Part shown: positions 43,331 through 55,819 of the stretch, in pieces | Numbering within the stretch: the first letter of the stretch is position 1 | Layout: each line of letters begins with the position of its first letter | Source of the DNA: Odontocerum albicorne | Lineage: Eukaryota; Arthropoda; Insecta; Trichoptera; Odontoceridae | Reading direction: 5' to 3' | NCBI GenBank assembly: GCA_949825065.1 | Contig: OX463839.1 | Location: 31,505,540-31,569,539, forward strand | DNA: 64,000 nucleotides | Notes under the pieces: generated by a model | Seen by the model: only the letters and a program-made list of their open reading frames with translations | What the model was told of the DNA's origin: nothing | The model's database searches: none | Made by a program: the position numbers and the translations under genes

Positions 43331-45173
43331 GAGCGCCGAAAAAAAAAATTTATTCCATTTTTACAGTGAGGCCAAAAACCGCTCAAGCAATTTGTGTAAA
43401 GAATAGCCGAAAAAATGCACTAACCTATTAACTTTCATAATATATATTCAGCACTTTAGAATGAAGTTAACGAAAAATTCCTGAACAACATATTACTTTT
43501 ATTTTAAGGAATGTTGACACATCTAACCATACATATTTGATTATTACAATTTAAAACCTTTGTTCCAAAATGTATGATCTAAACTGAAGAATTTTGGTGA
43601 AAACTAAATCACGGCATAAATGTTTGTATAAAACTGAATAGTATGCAATTTGTGGTGGAAGCAATACAAACAAGTTTGTTTGCCAACGAAAATGTTAACA
43701 TCTTTACTTTTTAATGTGCTGTGAAACGAAGAAAACATCACAAAACATAAATAATACCGTGTTGTTGCATTTATCGGTACACAATTTTAACACGCAATAC
43801 TAAAAAACTACGAATAACAAATAATGCATTGCACATCATTATTTGGACGAGTACTACATCGTGGAAGGCCATGGTACTGGTAATAATCGCCGTTTTTTTT
43901 TAAATAACCATGTTTATCCATTAGAAATTAGAACCATATAACATAGTCATTTTCAAACTAAATTTCTCCCAAGCTATTCTATTATTTTTCTTAGTTTTAC
44001 AAGACATAATTTCAGCATCATTGAATAACATTTTTTAATAATGCTGAAATGTTTGTTTTTTGTTTTGATATTTCTCGTGATGCAAACGATATGAAGCATT
44101 GAGATCGTGACTTGTTTACGGCTGCCGAAGATTGACTACTGAAGAGCGCTCGGCTATAAACTGTTATCTGTTGTTATCATTCCCCTCTAATAATATTATC
44201 AAGTCAGGCCCCGCTCACGCTTATAATAAAGGTTTCGGTGGAACGGGGACTATTTCGTTATTTTCTTCAGTATTGGAAACACCTTGAATGTTAACTTAAA
44301 TTAACAATTTAAAGGACTAAAACGGGCAATTTCTTACGTTAGTAAGTTATCATAAACAGTGTCAAGTGTAGCCATCTCCGAGCTGTAACAGTGGTAATCT
44401 GTATTGTTAAAAATTGTTTTTATTTTATTGAACATTTCAATTACCTTACCAATAAATTAATGATCGAAATCATTTATTACAGAATGATTTGACACTTAAA
44501 TGTGAAAAAATCCACACAGCTTAAACTCAGTGTGACATATGTTCTTTGCAGAATCATTGTCAAACTGTTAATAGTGAAATAATTTAGTTTAATATTATAA
44601 TTTTTTTTTCTACTGTAAGCGATATATTTCGTTAAACGACCACTTGACCTTATATAAAAAAAAAGATTGTTACATTCTGAAAATAATGTATAAATGTCAA
44701 TCTACTTGTCGTCGGATTTTATTTGATTTAGTAAAAACTATCTCGACCTGCCGTATTGAATTTTAAACTTTTAAATTTTCAGTCGATATCCCATATTTTT
44801 TAATTTAAAATATGCTCACGCGGTTCACGCATTGGGAATTTTAAGATAACACGAATGGTATTTACTGCTCTAAAAAATAACATGTCACTGGTTAATTTAT
44901 TGAAAAGGGAGCTACTCGTATAAGGACTGGTCATATTTATTCCTTGAAAAACGAAATGCATTGTAATATTTTTTTGCGGAAAAAACCTTCTACAACACTT
45001 ACATACAGTTATCGTTAATATTGAGGAAGCCAACGACCAAGGGCATCTCATTGAAAAAACAGACCCACATTTTTTGATATCAACATTGTTTTATATAAAA
45101 AAAACAACTGATAGTTTCTTGAATCTTCGAAAAGACTTTAGTTTTACTTTGTGGGTGGCGTTTTATGTAAGAA
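43331..45173. other. AT-rich intergenic, no gene seen
   Basis: No coding or structured feature supported over about 1.8 kb. A short GC-richer patch at 44100-44240 is unexplained. Confidence 0.45.
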
Positions 45174-45512
45174 GAAATAAAATAAAACACTTATTTTATA
45201 TTTTTGTGTTCACCACTGGTTTATTTGAGTTCGCTACCGGTTTCGAAGACCTCCGTCTTCAATCACTACTCTCTCCAGATTCATTTTATTTTTTTCCCCG
45301 CCCCATTTACCATTGAATCACTACTCTGTCCACTTCTCTCCCCCTACATCATTCATCTTATACTATTTACACTTGCAGAAGAAATATATTGTAAGCAATT
45401 TAGTTTATCTTCACCTGACGATGAAGACGGAGGTCTTCGAAACCGGTAGTGAACTCAAATAAACCAGTGGTGAACACAAAAATATAAAATAAGTGTTTTA
45501 TTTATTTTATTT
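45174..45512. repeat. Long inverted repeat (arms about 85 bp), possible Penelope-type terminal repeats
   Basis: Left arm 45174-45260 and right arm 45423-45510 are reverse complements apart from a G/A difference and a 4-base indel near the outer end. Shared words include TTTGTGTTCACCACTGGTTT and ACCGGTTTCGAAGACCTCCG (left-arm strand). The interior, about 160 bp, has two copies of AATCACTACTCT. On the plus strand the right arm is preceded by CTGACGA, then GAAGAC-GGAG-GTCTTC, then GAAAC (45415-45443): the order of a hammerhead ribozyme core. Such cores occur in terminal repeats of Penelope-like elements, which can be inverted. No reverse transcriptase is present. It could also be a palindromic MITE. 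Confidence 0.7.
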
Positions 45513-45532
45513 CTTTTTACACTACTGATGGT

Positions 45533-45832
45533 TTATTCATTTTTATCTACTACAAATGTTATCACATGATTCGTCACTCTGGTTGTTTCTGGCGCGACTT
45601 TCTCGAGTGATATCCGTTCCATTATCATCCACCCCCTCGCTGTGTCCAGCACCGCCGCTGACTCAACACGTCCGAACCTCATAGAGGAAGATTCTCCTAG
45701 GTGTGGGTTTTGTGTAACCAAATGCGGCCATTTTCCATCACGGTGCCAAATTCTCATTTCGGAAAATGGACCTAAGCCAAATAGCGTTCCGCTAAGGGAA
45801 ACATGCCAATTCTTCCCGTAAAATATTTTCAT
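45533..45832 (-). other. Unidentified open stretch in a GC-richer segment
   Basis: About 99 codons open on the minus strand (starts MKIFYGKNWHVSLSGTLFGL). I do not recognise it. The DNA from 45590 to 45830 is distinctly richer in G+C and CpG than its surroundings and lies 1 kb upstream of the first lipin exon seen, so it might instead belong to the lipin promoter or an upstream untranslated exon. No splice signals convincing enough to call. Confidence 0.25.
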
Positions 45833-46849
45833 GATTATACGCCGAGTATTTTCTGTTCCGTCGTGTTACGACAAGTAAACATCGATGAGACAATCCTCTT
45901 TTTATTTTGTCTGCCCGTTTAGTCTAGCAAAAACGCTTTCGCCGGTTGGTTGTGAATACACACATATCCACGTGTGACGCTACAAATCTAAACTCCGTAA
46001 TTTTATGGAATATTTAATCAAATGTGACTTTTCATTATTTGAAATGATATTCATGTTTTAATTTTGAATTTCTTCACATTTGATACCGCGTGTGCTCTTT
46101 GAATCTTGGTATCGAAATTGTATTATTTCAGTTTTTCGTCGACATTATCAGAAGGTGAAAAAGCACTTGTGATTGTTTTTCTTGAATATTTTTGGTATTT
46201 TAATATTCATCTCGATATAAAGGTTATACATAATTAATTTTTTTTTATTCTATCTACTTTGCTTTTTTCTAGCAATTCATGCTTTACCTGTTTCTACCTC
46301 GTTTTCTGTATTTATTTTTAAACGCCTACTTTTCAGATACACTAACCCTATTTTTATGATGTACTTTTTCTCTTTAAATCTCTCGTTTCAAGAAAATGTT
46401 ATGTGAATTGTGCGAAAATCCGCAACCTTTGATAAAAATGTATTTTAAACAAAAATATTTGTGCAATTTTGTACGACATCTCATTCCTTCTGTTTAAATT
46501 GTTCCAGTTTCGATTTTTATTTCTGCAACACGTTCTCTCGACATGTGCATATTTTTTGCTTATTTTACCAGAATTAATAAAAAAATCTACACATTATAAA
46601 TTATTTTATTTACATATTGAATATCTTCATTTTTTGTTAGTATACCAGTTACAATATTTGTAGAATTATATTTTTAACTCTGGATTTTACGTAAAGGTGA
46701 ATAAATTGAGCAAAAAATATGTATAAAAATTATAAATGCTTTCATAGATTCATGCAGGTCTGTCATTTTCTAAAAAGAAGTTTATATTGTAGAATTTTTG
46801 CATTATTGTCAAGTGCCTTTTCGTTAATCTGGTGTTTCTTCCGTTTCAG

Positions 46850-47036
46850 ATACCCGGCCACGCCACGAGGTTCGGCCGATGCGCCGCTGACATCGCGTGC
46901 CACGGACTATTTCCTTAAAATGGATATAGTATAAATGGTTGTACTCTAATTGCGTGCAGTGAACTAACGGTGCGGTGAATCGATAAAACGGTGACTTATA
47001 ATTTTTCATTGAAAAGTGTAAAAAAATCAGACAGCC
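46850..47036 (+). other. Lpin: lipin 5'UTR, start of exon with splice acceptor
   Basis: A pyrimidine-rich tract and TTTCTTCCGTTTCAG end at 46849, a strong acceptor, so this exon continues an upstream untranslated exon that I could not locate. 187 nt of leader precede the ATG. The leader has several stops in the coding frame, so translation cannot begin earlier in it. 45833-46849 is AT-rich with no other signal. Confidence 0.65.
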
Positions 47037-47225
47037 ATGTATTCTATGAACTATCTGGGTAAGGTGTTTGCCAACTTCAAGGAGTTCTACAATGAGATCA
47101 ACGGAGCCACGCTGACTGGTGCCATCGACGTGGTGGTAGTTGAGCAGGCCGATGGCTCCTTCACGTGCTCGCCATTCCATGTCCGCTTCGGAAAGCTGGG
47201 AGTCCTCAGGAGCCGTCTTAAAGTG
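47037..47225 (+). CDS. Lpin: lipin coding exon 1 (N-LIP domain, first part)
   Basis: Encodes residues 1-63. Lipins dephosphorylate phosphatidate to diacylglycerol at the ER membrane, the last step before triacylglycerol and much phospholipid synthesis, and also act in the nucleus as transcriptional co-regulators. The N-LIP signature is clear: [51 protein letters not shown]. The start is MYSMNYLG; the inner Met at residue 4 aligns with the usual lipin start, so either could be used. The exon ends AAAGTG before the donor GTAAGT at 47226, phase 0. Odd point: the family's SREKVVD reads SRLKVVD. The amphipathic membrane-binding N-terminus is present. Catalytic C-LIP lies beyond the window. Confidence 0.96.
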
Positions 47226-48089
47226 GTAAGTCTTTGCCCTTACATGCTTTCTTATTTCCGTATTATGGTTTTGGTTTTACGAGAAAAATTTACTTGGGAA
47301 TTTATTTAAAAGAGCGAGCTATGAAGAATGTTTAATTTAACTCAAACGTATACTAAATTAATTCAATTTTAATGAATGAATTTACCATCCACAATATAAA
47401 AGTTACAATTGAAGTAGTTTTGTAATGCGAAGTATTTCTTTTACATATTGGTAACAATGCAAAAAAACACCATTTGTGGATATAGAGAATCAGTTCACTT
47501 AACTTAATCACAAATATACATATACATGTGCTAAATCTAAATACTAAAGCACTATTTTACACACACACATCCCAATTTAGCAACGTCATAATCTCAACAA
47601 ATGCTTTCTTAGTGTTACAAACAGATCAGGAACGAAAAATGAATGTATGGAAATAACAATTCAAAAGCAGTATAACATACAAGTATAACTATCAAACGTG
47701 GTGAGTCACTCACTATACGAGTATGTATAATCAAGTATTCAATTAGTTATTTTATTATACACAAAGGTAAATCCAGAAAACAAGCGTCCATGCGTTATTT
47801 GAACTGCTACTTGCGGGATTATATATCATATACCTTCAAATTATATTTTATGAAACTGTAACTAAAAATAACCAGAGTTAACTTTGCAGCTTTTTCATAT
47901 TTTACAAGCTTTGTATTGTTTCAAGTTAAAATAAACCTTTGTGTATTTATAAATAATATTAATATCTTGATATTTAAATACGTGTGTACATTGATATCGT
48001 TAGATGTTCAAATATCCTACGGACTGCTGCGGATCACTTTTATTAACAAATTAAACAGAATACATAAAAATAATAAGTTAATTGTAAGG

Positions 48090-48420
48090 ATAGGAAAGTG
48101 ATGGCTGCGGCCATAAGATTGGAAACTTACCCGCGTCTGCATATGTTTAGAAAAGCATATGTTTTAAGAAAAGTTACATAGGGATGACGATCTAAAAATA
48201 AACATTTGTAGGTACTTCTTCCGATATGTGATAGTAACACACACATTCGGCTTTAGATGAACAGTAGTGTATGGGTAGTTTTCATGTCATCAAACATTTT
48301 GATAATAATTCCCAAAATGGGTTGTCTTAAGGTGCTTACTAAAGCTGCACACGCCATCCATATATCTAATGCTTAGAGGCATGCCATTCACGCCACATGA
48401 GCAGCAACGACAAAAGCTCC
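48090..48420 (-). mobile_element. Non-LTR retrotransposon 3' fragment (family B, copy 2)
   Basis: Aligns with 22887-23260 throughout: shared TTCCGATATGTGATA, the stretch encoding GMPLSIRYMDGVCSF on the minus strand, and the outer end where the codons for PILWPQPSL match PNLMGTAATF of the other copy. Coding frame degraded. Confidence 0.65.
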
Positions 48421-48839
48421 GTTATAATACCCGTCCCTATTGGATCGATTCGAAACAATCCATTTATTCGATGAGGGCAAAATCAATCTCAAAGTTAACT
48501 GTGTATTAAATTCTGCTAATTGTTAGTAATGTCGGGGAATCCAATTAGTTCAGTGTGATAGTGATATTGTCAGAGGCAATGTAACTTCTGCTTTTATCAT
48601 ATTCCAAGTACGAACTCAAATACGGAATAATATGTTATAGTATACAATATTATGCGCATTTATTTCCTTCCAAGTACAAGGGTAACGTTTGCACCCAAAT
48701 GGTTATTCATGTATACAATTGTTAAGTAACATACAGTGCATCATGAAGACCCAAATAATATTTTTAATGATAATTCTAGATTAAGTAATCATCAGAAATC
48801 AAAGTCTAACTATGCATTTTAGATCGAGATTATTTTTAT

Positions 48840-49075
48840 TGCATTGTTTTGCACTTCCGTTGTGTATAATACATTACAACCTGGCCGGCTTATTGTCATG
48901 TGACAATCTCTTCCGACCAATGTAATTATTGGATTTTATTTGTATTCAATATAAACCAGAACTATCTTAAAATGACTTTTTTTAAATATGTATATGGTTT
49001 CCAACGGCAATCGAACCTGTTACCCTCAGGTTGGGAAGACTGACGTCTCTCCAACTAAGCCAAGGAGGTCGTTAA
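48840..49075 (-). mobile_element. tRNA-derived SINE, family 2 (copy 3)
   Basis: On the minus strand: head CGACCTCCTTGGCTTAGTTG (A box TGGCTTAGTTGG), B box ACAGGTTCGATTGCCG, a body, then the tail TTGGTCGGAAGAGATTGTCA and CAATAAGCCGGCCAGGTTGT. Full-length compared with the copy at 26325. Confidence 0.78.
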
Positions 49076-50234
49076 TTTTATAATTTAGTATACATAATTA
49101 TTAATATTTAACATGTTTATGTACAAAAATATAATTGAAAATTAAAAGTTTCAAGTAGGTATCATTGAATTTATTAATTTGTTATTTTATTCTACTTAAG
49201 TTGTTTATTATATTATAAGGGTAAATTTGAAATTGAATCCAACATAAATATGCACAATTTCCATACACGTAATACTGATACATTTATAAATAGTTCTTTA
49301 TTTTTAATATGCATGTTTGGTTTATTCAAATGTGTATAAGATTAAATAAATATTCAATAAAATTATTATTTTAAGTTTAATCGAGTAATTTTCAAGTAAT
49401 TAATTTATATTAAATAAACTCGCTTAATCGTGAAAATATCGCGTCACAAAATCATAACATACGAATATAGTTTTATCTTTAGTAACGTCATTGCTAAAAT
49501 ATCAATATCGATCTAAAGGATATCGTTATTCGGTATCATTACATTAGCAAATGTCAGGGTTAACAGAAAAATTATCTAATCAGTAATCACAGTTTTTCCC
49601 AATGGTTAATCAACGTTTGTACAAAAACGTTTGTACAAAAAAGTACAAATAAAGAATGAATGAGCGAGTATACCGTCCTAAGTATTATAGAAGTTTTAAA
49701 ATGTATTTTTCTTTGATTTCAATGTTATACCAGCGTAGTCGATTAGTTATTATTTTTTTTTAATTAAATTTTGCGGAATAATTAAAAATAATTATGATAA
49801 TTGAGCCAATAATTAGAAAAAAAACTTAACACGCTTAGTTTCTTGATTTGCGTGATAAGTAATCTTTAAAATCGCGAGTAATAAATAACTTTCTGGAAAT
49901 AAAAAAATAACTTAATTTAGTGCCTTTGAATAACTTTCGTGGATGAAGGGCATTTTAATTACAATTATTGCTGAAAAACTATTTTGATTTAAAGAAATCG
50001 GAACAGGAACTTATTAATGTTTATTATAATTTTATTGTTGGATTTGATTGAAATAAATTTTCAAAACACAGCTCAAAATTTCCAAAAAAATAAAATCAAA
50101 TATTTTTTTCTCATTGAGGATTGTTACAAGGCAGAACTTGTAAAAATTGCTTTCACTCATATACTCGTATAATATTATTATTAAATCTGAATAAATTGAC
50201 CTGTAACATAATGCTGTAAAAAATTAGTTCATTG

Positions 50235-50360
50235 AATCGGATTACACTCTCGTTGTATACAGTACAACCGGCGGGTTTATTGGCATTTATCTCTTTGAAC
50301 CAACCAGAACGATATAAAAGGGGGCTTAAGTGAAAACCAGACTAGAACCTTTTTAAAATA
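50235..50360 (-). mobile_element. Family-2 SINE or LINE tail, head missing
   Basis: The minus strand has CTGGTTTTCACTTAAG, CTGGTTGGTTCAAAGAGATA and CAATAAACCCGCCGGTTGTA, i.e. body and tail of family 2 without the tRNA-like head. Confidence 0.6.
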
Positions 50361-50884
50361 AATCCGCCAGATGTATTTGCATGAAAGCGTTAATAAATAA
50401 ATATTCATCAAGGACCCATATTTTACCTGTTATGAGATAATTATTCTGTCTCATATAATTGTATAATGTCTTTAATTTGGTGGCACAAATATCCTAGTTT
50501 GGGTGGATTGCCTATTTAAAAAAATAAAAATTCAGCCGTATGGGCTTGTATGGAACATTTTTTATGACGAAATTTACTAATAAGCCCCTATTTAACTTGC
50601 TTCATATTTTTTCACATTCTAAATTGAGGAATGATTATTCTATATTTTAAGTAAACCAAAAAATGTTTTGTAGGTTTGTTTCTTTTTTCATATTTACGTC
50701 CAAATGGCCTTTTACGAGCCTCGTATGTTATTCTGTTAATATTTTTCTTTAATCTTTTCATTTTCAAGCAAAAGTAGAATCCATCAGTCAGTTAAGCTCA
50801 TTCTTCGAGTTATAAGATAGTTTTGATTTGAAAATGGAGCCAAGTTCGTAGGAGAATATTTTACGTCATTTTAATTTATATGAG

Positions 50885-51265
50885 TATTATTATTTGTTAA
50901 AATTGAATGCATCCAATAATTTTAGATAAAATAAATGCATAACATAATTTTTGATAAATGATTACATCACATGTGTTTTTGATAAAAAAAATATATGTCA
51001 TATGTTTAATAATTAAATTTAATGCATAACGTAATATTTTAATAAAAACTGTATATGTCACATATTTATTTGAAAAATATTTAATACATTACATTTTTTT
51101 TAATAAATATGAGATTTTTTTGTAAAAAACTTTAATGCAAGAAATTGTATGTCTCACATATTTTTTTGATAAAAAATTGAATGCATCACACATTTTTTTC
51201 AAAATAAATTGAATGCCATAACATATTTTTTTAATAAAAAAATAATGCATTGCATAGTTTTATGC
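50885..51265. repeat. Decayed tandem repeat, unit about 30-60 bp
   Basis: Recurring, diverged blocks of the form AATTGAATGCAT-(A/C)ACATATTTTTTT-GATAAAA follow each other for nearly 400 bp, with both substitutions and length changes. Looks like an old minisatellite in mutational decay. Confidence 0.55.
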
Positions 51266-52025
51266 AATATTTCTGCGTGAGTTTTAAAGTGAGTAAAGTA
51301 AAGTAGATGTCGAGCCCCTGTTTGTCACTATCAGCTAATCGGAGCTGATCAACCTACCATCTCTAATCCCCAGAGATAATCGAGCCACTGTAAGCATTTG
51401 GTACCAAAAACTTCGGGCCAAATTCCTTTTGTAAGAGTATGGAGTATGACGCATTGGACTTTGTTTTATTATTTATACCTATTTTATAATCCAACTTTAC
51501 CAAATATGACATTTATATTTTAGTATCCTATGACGAATCACTTCGAATATTATTTTAAAACATTTTTTTTTCAAAACAAAATATGTTTGCGTTAAATACG
51601 TAAACTTAGATAAAACAAATTTAACATAATTTAATCTATGACTACAAAACTTCTTTATTTTTCGGGAGATTATCCCGACTTAGTATATTTTTTTAACAAA
51701 AAATCTTTTTCTCAAAGAAGCTTCTTTAATCATGACTGTATTTGTGAACTCTTAAAGCCTCAACGAAAGGTCACGTCACCATGAAGCTATTTGCCAGATT
51801 CGAATAACTCTACTTTTAGCATCCCTGTGATCGTCCATCGCAGCTTGTATTATTATTTGACCCTTTCCATAATCTCATGATGAATCATACTGATGTCAGC
51901 CCAGGGCAACCTCCCAATTCTATTTGATAATCAGTAATCCCTCCATTTACGTAAGTAATTGGTTCTAGGAAAACAACACCTATAATAAAACCATGTAATG
52001 AATGCTACGTAAAAGATGTGATATT

Positions 52026-52415
52026 TTTTTAGATTTGAACAAGTTTATATCAGTGGTATGCTGATAACTAATAAAACACATTTTTAGATTTGAACAAGTT
52101 TATATCAGTGGTATACTGATAACTAATAAAACACATTTTTAGATTTTAACAAGTTTATATCAGTGTTATACTGATAACTAATAAAACACATTTTTAGATT
52201 TGAACAAGCTTATATCAGTGGTATACTGATAACTAATAAAACACATTTTTAGATTTGAACAAGTTTATATCAGTGGTATACTGATAACTAATAAAACACA
52301 TTTTTAGATTTGAACAAGTTTATATCAGTGGTATACTGATAACTAATAAAACACATTTTTAGATTTGAACAAGTTTATATCAGTGGTATACAGATAACTA
52401 ATAAAACACATTTTG
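52026..52415. repeat. 55-bp minisatellite, 7 units, each with a small inverted repeat
   Basis: AGATTTGAACAAGTTTATAT recurs every 55 bp at 52031, 52086, 52141, 52196, 52251, 52306 and 52361, with only a few substitutions between units. Each unit has TATCAGTGGTATACTGATA, a 7-bp stem around 5 nt, and an AATAAAA stretch. Confidence 0.97.
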
Positions 52416-52639
52416 ATAATAGATGTACGGTTTATTTACGCGATCAAAAATTACAAAACTTAAAAATTCATATACGAGTACATACGAGTATATGTTACAT
52501 TTAAAATAGTTATCGCTGGATGAATATTCCATTGTTACTGTTGTCGCTGTTTCAATCATCAATGTTGATAGCATAAATAAACCACGTTAAAGTCGTTTCG
52601 CATAAATAGAGGGATTGCTATATTCACTTTTCATGAATT

Positions 52640-52880
52640 GTAATCTATATATGTACAAGTACTATAGAAAGTACGAAAATTTTGGGAAGACTTAGAAAAA
52701 TGTGATACGACCAAATAAATCAAATTCTAAGAGGGGGAGAAAAAAGCCTTTATAATAGGAGAGTATATATGACAAGGTGTATGGATGTGGCAGAAGCGAA
52801 AGGCGTGTGCAAGTATAGAATGAGGTAGAGATCTCTTCTCTCTGCCTAGCCCAATAGGGACATGGCGTGATAGTGATGAT
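52640..52880 (+). mobile_element. RTE-like LINE fragment (family A), 3' tail
   Basis: The plus strand has CAAGGTGTATGGATGTGGC (codons for TRCMDVAEAKGVCKYR), then CTGCCTAGCCCAATAGGGAC and a TGATGATGATG end. This is the last ~230 bp of the element. Confidence 0.72.
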
Positions 52881-53449
52881 GATGTCAACAGTCAAAAGTC
52901 TCCTTACACTTTACAAACAAAATTATAAACAAGTATTAAATTAATATTTTCGTTTTCAATACATAAAACTACGCCATGATAAATCACAACGTGGACCACC
53001 ATGACAAAAAATAGATAGACATTATTTTTTAAATAAATTAAACGAATCGCGAAAAAAAATTGCAATGTCGAATGAGATCTGACACTTGAGCCGAAAATGC
53101 TGCGTAATATTAATGAAGCAGCTTTTTCTTTCAAACTGCCTTCGGCAAATTTTTTTTTCAGTTCACACTAGACTCAACCGCAGTGAAAGTGTAATGGCCG
53201 ATGTTTTGAGATCTAGACAAGACCAGCAACTGTGGCTGTACTCCCAACCGGACTGTTGCGCAATCGCGATCATTGTAGATCGAGCTTAACGATGCTGCTG
53301 TTTGAAAATGATTACAAGATATTGTGTCACAATATGCAACATTGCTAATATCGTGCAATATATTTTTAATAATAAAAGAACAATTTCTATAGTAATGTTA
53401 AGAGAGCAAATTCTCAAGATGGTATGTACACGTATGTGAATGTGTTTTC

Positions 53450-53820
53450 GTGATGGTATTTATGTATTTACGCATTTTTATCTGTCGGGATAGGCAGAAA
53501 GTACACAGCACGATAATTCCCTCAACATACTTTCTTCGACCCCTCCACATCCATTCAGCTCCTTTTGTTTCTCTTGCTCATTTCCTTTCCTTCTTTCAAA
53601 ATTTAATTCACTTGGTTCAACCATACATTCCTCGGACGTCCTCTACCACGACTCACACTTATGCTTTCATTATAAGACAGTATTTCATTACTTATCCGTT
53701 GAACATGTAAAAACCACCTCAACATGATATTTTTCACTACATAACACAACAGTGTTTAGCCCATATTCATTCTTAATTTGCGTGTTTTGAACAGAATGAA
53801 AATCGAACTCATATTTATAG
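53450..53820 (-). mobile_element. RTE-like LINE fragment (family A)
   Basis: Minus strand: NIMLRWFLHVQRISNEILS, SRGRGRPRNVWLNQVN, ILKEGKEMSKRNKRS. The terminal block is well preserved except for stops. Confidence 0.8.
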
Positions 53821-54054
53821 AGAATAAAATATATATATATATTATTTATTAATTAATGAGGTTAAAAAGTCACGTGTAAATAAGGATAGAAATACAATTA
53901 AATTAGACATTTCCCCGCATCTGACAATTACGTTGGGTACTTTCCCGCATCATAGTATTAAAATATTTTGGTCAGATAACCTCAGAAAACTAACTAAGGG
54001 AACACTGACTACAAAATAAGTCAATTCGAATATGAACACATTCTACTTTTGATA

Positions 54055-54600
54055 GAGTGTAATGTATGTAAACATACATACCTACCATCACGCCGTTTCC
54101 CTGCCGGAGTAGGTAGAGGACAAAGCTCCTGACTTTCTTGTCGCGACACACATGTATATCGCCTCCTCTATATCCATAAAACTCTCACGATTTCTCTGAC
54201 TTTACATTTCCTTCTTTCATAATATTATATAACTCACTTAATCCAACCATACTTTTCTTGGCCTTCCTCTACCAAGCCTTCTACTCACATTTGCACTGTA
54301 TATTTGTTTTGTTAATCTTTCTTCATTCATTTATTCTATGTACAACGATCTTAGTGTGTTTTTTATCTTAATACATCGGTCATAAGTTCACATTCATCCC
54401 CTAATCACTTAATTCCGTACCTTTTAGTCCATTGTTACCCCATATATTATTTTCAATGCACATTTTCATACGTTTCACTTTCATACATCAAATTTGTTAC
54501 TCAAATGCTGTTGTGGACTCTTCTGTTCTTGAAATCTTAGCATATTTTGATACTGTTCGGTTTAAGTATATGTACATTAAAAAACCTCTAAAAAATAATG
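54055..54600 (-). mobile_element. RTE-like LINE fragment (family A)
   Basis: Minus strand: from about 54590, SKYAKISRTE-like codons, a degraded GRGxPRK-W stretch near 54270, and the tail with CGACAAGAAAGTCAGGAGCT and CGGCAGGGAAACGGCGTGAT. Broken frames. Confidence 0.75.
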
Positions 54601-54729
54601 GGGAAACGCTGCCTAAAACTGCACTGCTTCGAATGTCTGTAACATTAAAAAGGAATACTTCCAAGCCACATTTTGAAAACCCTAGTTATATTGTTTTTTT
54701 TAGTCAACAGCTAGTTCTCTAGTTTGGCA

Positions 54730-55060
54730 ACATTGCCCGTCTCTCGTTTGTTTTTACATAATAAATAGGTTTTTCGATGCTATACTTTTTTACTACCGCA
54801 AAATAAAATGCGACACAAACCTAAAAAAAGTGTAGTGTATGACGACGATACAGTAAACGATCGTTTTTGTCAAATGTTGTTTAAAAAATCCTTAATGGTG
54901 ATACGACACTCGTAGATGGTATCCGCTCTGAAAGGCCGATTACCACTGATAACGAACAAATCAAGACTTTGATCTAAAATAACCAGCGTTCTACGACACG
55001 AGAGATTGCTGAGATACTGAAAATATCGAAAACCGCCGTCTGAAAAATATGAAATTACAT
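54730..55060 (+). mobile_element. Degraded mariner N-terminal fragment
   Basis: The plus strand gives NATQT-KKCSVYDDDTVND, then GDTTLVDGIRSERPITTDNE, then QIKTLI and RSTTREIAEILKISKTAV, the two HTH units and GRP hinge of mariner transposases with stops between. Shares its start with 43130-43330 (opposite strand). The catalytic region is absent: sequence after 55060 is unrelated or unrecognisable. Confidence 0.65.
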
Positions 55061-55372
55061 ACTTCCCGGACAACCCAACATTGAAACAGGAATTCGGAGA
55101 ACTGAGGAGAACATGGCAAAATTGGAAATATTACGTGATGGATCAGCTCTCTGTGTCCTGTGGTGAGGAACAGTCCTTGCGCCATTTGCTATAGTGCCCG
55201 AAGAGTCCGGTGTTTTGCGCCGAAAAGCAGTTGATTCGTAGAACACCTATTGCTGTCCAGGCGACTGAAGTCTGGGCGAAAATAATTGTGCCGTTGACAC
55301 GATAAAAAGATTAGATTCGTTAATCGGCCAAAATAACTTGAAAGGCACTTTCGTTACTTTACAATATCGTTT

Positions 55373-55495
55373 CTCAACCTGTGGTTCGCGATCCCTAAGG
55401 GAGACGTGAGAAATTGCAGGGGCTTGCGTTTTCTGAGAAGGGAGAATAGGATTTATTTTCTTTTAGGGGTTCACAAGGTTAAAAAAGTTGTGGGA
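55373..55495. mobile_element. Small hAT-like MITE fragment
   Basis: TTTCTCAACCTGTGGTTCGC followed by GATCCCTAAGGGAGACG, and later AGGGGTTCACAAGGTTAAAA: matches the ends and subterminal region of CAGTGGTTCTCAACC-type hAT MITEs. One end is missing. 55061-55372 before it shows nothing I can name. Confidence 0.4.
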
Positions 55496-55819
55496 GAATT
55501 CCTTACAGATCTCAACTCGCGTTATTGCGATCCATTGTTATTTTTATATTTTCCGTAATTGCTCATGTATTTTATATAAATGCATATACTCGTATTTAAT
55601 GAAAACACGGGAAACCAAGCGGACAAAACCACTAAATTAGTAATATTTGTTTTATAAATATCGGGTTATACGATGAAACATGCGAATATCGGGGAACTCC
55701 TGGTGAAAACCGTATATTACTTTACTGGAAGCTCCCATGAGGTGTACTATGGAGAATATAAAATATTTTATATGAAAGTTATGCACGATTATGATAGAGT
55801 AAGGAAACACCTAATAAAA

